Origin: an uncultured Ruegeria sp.
GTDB taxonomy: Bacteria; Pseudomonadota; Alphaproteobacteria; Rhodobacterales; Rhodobacteraceae
NCBI RefSeq assembly: GCF_947504215.1
Contig: NZ_CANNGO010000002.1
Span: 1-64,000, forward strand
DNA length: 64,000 bases
Direction of reading: 5' to 3'
Shown here: positions 61,677-64,000 of the stretch, piece after piece
Numbering within the stretch: the first letter of the stretch is position 1
Layout of the letters: each line of letters begins with the position of its first letter
Notes under the pieces: model-generated
Databases searched by the model: none
What the model saw: the letters and a program-made list of their open reading frames with translations, nothing else
What the model was told of the DNA's origin: nothing
Position numbers and translations under genes: made by a program

Positions 61677-62302
61677 TCTTTGCGGCTCGCTATGGCGTTG
61701 ATCGCGGCGACAGTGATGGCGCTGCCGCCCAAGCGACCTTTGACGATGCAGGACGGAGCAGGCTGTGCCTCCCACAGCGCATCTTTCGATTCCACCGCGC
61801 CGACAAACCCGACCGGGCAACCGATAATGGCTGCAGGGCGGGGGCAGTCGGGATCTTCCAGCATGTTCAGCAGGTGGAACAACGCGGTGGGTGCGTTTCC
61901 GATCGCCACCACAGCGCCGTCCAAGTCTGGACGCCATAGCTCCAGCGCGGCGGCTGAGCGGGTGTTGTTCATCTCAGCGGCTAGCGGGCGTACGCGTTCG
62001 TCATGCAAGGTGCAGATCACCTCATTATCTGCGGGCAGGCGGAACCGGGTCACACCTTCGCTGACCATGCGTGCGTCGCACAGGATAGGCGCTCCTTTTT
62101 CCAAAGCGGCACGGGCTGCGTGCACAAAATCAGGCGAGAAATGCACAAACTCCTCCAGCCCGACCATCCCGGCAGCGTGGATCATGCGCACGGCGACCTG
62201 TTCTTCATCAGCGGTAAACCGGGCAAGATTGGCCTCGGACCGGATCGTTGCAAAGCTTTGTTTGTAGATCGCCGCGCCATTGGTTTCATATTCATAAGGC
62301 AT
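61673..62302 (-). CDS. cobH: Precorrin-8X methylmutase
   Basis: Moves the C-11 methyl group to C-12, giving hydrogenobyrinate. The 209 aa contain YEFETNG-like MPYEYETNGAAIYKQSF, VRMIHAAGMVGLEEFVHFSPDFV with the catalytic His region, APILCDARMVSEGVTRFRLP and a C-terminal AIIGCPVGFVGAVESKDAL. It overlaps cobI by 4 bp and its first base is the last base of cobG. Confidence 0.96.
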   Translation of the reverse strand: MPYEYETNGAAIYKQSFATIRSEANLARFTADEEQVAVRMIHAAGMVGLEEFVHFSPDFVHAARAALEKGAPILCDARMVSEGVTRFRLPADNEVICTLHDERVRPLAAEMNNTRSAAALELWRPDLDGAVVAIGNAPTALFHLLNMLEDPDCPRPAAIIGCPVGFVGAVESKDALWEAQPAPSCIVKGRLGGSAITVAAINAIASRKE

Positions 62303-63429
62303 CAGGTCAGGTCCATGGTCATAAGTGTGTTTGCGTCAAGCCCGCTTTGGCAGGGCTCGTCCCCTGCGCGACCCCGTTTGACAAGATTAAATCGCCCTGC
62401 CTTGCCTACCAAAGTGACATCCGCGGGCCCCATGCGGGCGCAGCCCTTTGCGCAACCTGAAACGTGCAGGCTGCCACCCACGCGCGGTGCCAGGGCACGG
62501 GCGATATCGCGCGTTTCCACCTGAGCCTGCGGGCAGAACGGTGTCCCGGGGCAGGCGTCGGTGGTCATCAGCGGGTCGGTGCCGTCTGTTACAAAGTCCG
62601 GGGCGGATATCGCCGCCCCGCCTTCCAACAGTATCAACCGCCACGGGGTGACACGCAGGGCAGATGCGCCTGTGTTGTCAAACAGACTGCGCAGGCTGGG
62701 GGCGTGCAACTGGCCGAACGCCGCACCGTACACCACGCCTTGATCACAGGCGCCGGGGCATAGTGCAGCTCCAACAGGTCCGGTCTCGTCGCCTTGCCAA
62801 TCCTGCGGCAGGTTTTGAGAGGCGACCAAACGCGCCATGCGCCGTGCGTCCGTCGATGAGTTCTTTGAAAACCAACCCGCCAATGCAATCAGTTTGTCGA
62901 TGGCTTCTTCCTCGGCGACACGGCGACCTGTTTCGGCACCATCGGCGCGCAAGATCAGGTCACCCGAGTTTAACTCCAACCGAATGTCCGCGGAATCACC
63001 TGCCAGCAAACGCTCGGGCCCGGTATCTATGGCAAAACCAAACTTGGCGGGAAGGGACGGTAATTCTCCCAACCGGTCGATCAGGCCTTGCGTCAACCGC
63101 ATGGTCAGATCACCTGACCGGTAAAGCGGTGAGACCAGAATATTGCGCCGCACTTCTATACCCGGTTCGGCGTCCAGCAGATCCAGTTGTGCCAACTCTA
63201 TCAGCAACAGTTGATGATCATCGATCGCAACGCCACGCAGTTGCAGGTTCGCGCGGTTGGTCAGGTCGATTGTCCCGTTCCCAAATCGCTCTGCAAGGTC
63301 GCACAGGCCCAACACCTGACGTGTGTCCAACCGTGCCAGTCGCGGTCGGACCCGCACCACCAGCCCGTCGCCCGACATCATTGGCCGATGGGCGCCGGGG
63401 CACCAGCCCTGAACGATGGGGGCGCTCAT
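62302..63429 (-). CDS. cobG: Precorrin-3B synthase
   Basis: Oxygen-dependent Fe-S monooxygenase that hydroxylates precorrin-3A at C-20 and forms the gamma-lactone. The 375 aa resemble nitrite/sulfite reductases: VVRVRPRLARLDTRQVLGLCDLAERFGNGTIDLTNRANLQLRG at the N-terminus, and [4Fe-4S] ligands in DACPGTPFC and SGCAKGCA near the C-terminus. It marks the aerobic B12 route. The ATG at 63429 overlaps the cobN stop as ATGA. Confidence 0.94.
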   Translation of the reverse strand: MSAPIVQGWCPGAHRPMMSGDGLVVRVRPRLARLDTRQVLGLCDLAERFGNGTIDLTNRANLQLRGVAIDDHQLLLIELAQLDLLDAEPGIEVRRNILVSPLYRSGDLTMRLTQGLIDRLGELPSLPAKFGFAIDTGPERLLAGDSADIRLELNSGDLILRADGAETGRRVAEEEAIDKLIALAGWFSKNSSTDARRMARLVASQNLPQDWQGDETGPVGAALCPGACDQGVVYGAAFGQLHAPSLRSLFDNTGASALRVTPWRLILLEGGAAISAPDFVTDGTDPLMTTDACPGTPFCPQAQVETRDIARALAPRVGGSLHVSGCAKGCARMGPADVTLVGKAGRFNLVKRGRAGDEPCQSGLDANTLMTMDLT

Positions 63430-64000
63430 CGCATCCCCTCCAGGTCGGCGCGGATCGAGTTTCGGCGCGTGTCCCACAACCCGGCATCCAGCAATGCGCG
63501 AAATCTGTCCTGCATGGCTTGATGCGCCTGCGGGTTGGCGTCATGCAGGAAGGCGTCCACCTCAGCGTCGCCGAGGGTCGCGTCGTGATAAAGGTCGAAT
63601 AGATGCGGTGCGACGGTGCCGGACAGATGCGCGAACGAGGCCATGTGATCCAGCGTCGCCGCGATCTCGGCGGCCCCGCGGAAACCATGCCGCTGCATGC
63701 CTGCGATCCAGCCGGGATTGGCCGCGCGGGCGTAGACGACGCGGCTGATTTCTTCGGGCAAGGTGCGGGCGCGGGGGGTGTCGGGGTTGGTATTGTCCAG
63801 ATGGTACAGCTGCGCGGTGCCGCCGATGACTTTCTTGGCGGCGGCAAAACCAGCCTCATGCGTGGCATAATCATTGGCCAACAGCAGATCGGTCTCGGTC
63901 AGGTCCTGCAGGTGCACAAAGCTGTCTGCTTGTGTGACGCGTTGGGTGATGCCGTCAAGATCCTGCGCAATGTGCTCGCCTTCCAACGCGTATGAGCTGG
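63426..64000 (-). CDS. cobN: Cobaltochelatase subunit CobN, C-terminal part (runs off the right edge)
   Basis: The large subunit of the ATP-dependent CobNST chelatase, which inserts Co2+ into hydrogenobyrinic a,c-diamide. The last 190 or so codons are present: QADSFVHLQDLTETDLLLANDYATHEAGFAAAK, LYHLDNTNPDTPRARTLPEEISRVVYARAANPGWIAGMQRHGFRGAAEIAATLDHM and the end LWDTRRNSIRADLEGM are standard CobN C-terminus. The frame is open to the window edge. CobS and CobT are not in the window. It leads cobN-G-H-I-J on this strand. Confidence 0.95.
   Translation of the reverse strand, partial: SSYALEGEHIAQDLDGITQRVTQADSFVHLQDLTETDLLLANDYATHEAGFAAAKKVIGGTAQLYHLDNTNPDTPRARTLPEEISRVVYARAANPGWIAGMQRHGFRGAAEIAATLDHMASFAHLSGTVAPHLFDLYHDATLGDAEVDAFLHDANPQAHQAMQDRFRALLDAGLWDTRRNSIRADLEGMR

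Overview
The window looks like a chromosomal segment of a marine alphaproteobacterium of the Rhodobacteraceae (Roseobacter group; Ruegeria-like is my best guess). The reasons are the gene families (an aerobic cobalamin pathway with CobG and CobN, CbtAB, a fused MnhA/B Mrp antiporter, a Hint-domain protein, the FAD-SelD fusion), the moderately GC-rich coding bias and the dense ATGA/TGATG gene overlaps. I see no insertion sequence, prophage, CRISPR array, rRNA or tRNA. Almost everything is intact coding sequence in short operons.

Layout. 1-5.8 kb: the 5' part of glyA (leaving the window on the left), divergent nadK followed by a candidate structured RNA with an intrinsic terminator, then an amidase, propionate-CoA ligase with TTTGC/GCAAA operator-like sites, and a GFA-family protein. 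5.8-14 kb: malic enzyme with an 18-bp palindrome over its promoter region, a VOC-cupin-cupin protein, and a nucleoside-salvage operon cdd-deoA-deoB-add-upp. 14-17.7 kb: a membrane-anchored M48-like protein lacking HExxH, an EamA transporter coupled to a sulfotransferase, and a Hint-fold protein lacking the usual cysteine. 17.7-26.6 kb: a beta-oxidation block (fadJ, cupin, thiolase, GST, acyl-CoA dehydrogenase), two MerR regulators with TTGACGT-type sites between them, and two thioesterases. 26.6-33 kb: MATE exporter, ArsC-like protein, pyrD with two small DUF genes, a secreted 5'-nucleotidase, and mnmH (tRNA 2-selenouridine synthase).

33-42.7 kb: a FAD-oxidoreductase/SelD fusion that overlaps mnmH tail to tail, the six-gene Mrp Na+/H+ antiporter operon, and a rhodanese plus PHB-depolymerase-like esterase pair. 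42.7-51.7 kb: osmoregulated periplasmic glucan genes opgC-opgG-opgH behind a TTC38-like repeat protein, and a CoA-transferase/TPP-enzyme pair. 51.7-64 kb: a DUF302 protein, then cobalt and vitamin B12. This part holds DUF1636, a His-rich membrane-anchored protein, CbtA and CbtB behind a clear cobalamin riboswitch, and the aerobic cobalamin genes cobF, A, B, M, E, L, (K), J, I, H, G and the 3' end of cobN.

Together CobA, I, G, J, M, F, K, L, H, B and N cover uroporphyrinogen III to cobalt insertion; cobST, cobO, cobQ and cobCD must lie elsewhere. The B12 riboswitch controls cobalt import rather than the pathway genes seen here. cobK and cobL are divergent with start codons overlapping in one CATG. 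No clear defence island or other wholly new system is visible. The less understood items are the cobalt cassette with its His-rich partner, the pseudo-M48 and Hint proteins, the VOC-cupin-cupin protein, the possible 6S-like RNA and an inverted repeat carrying a small ORF.
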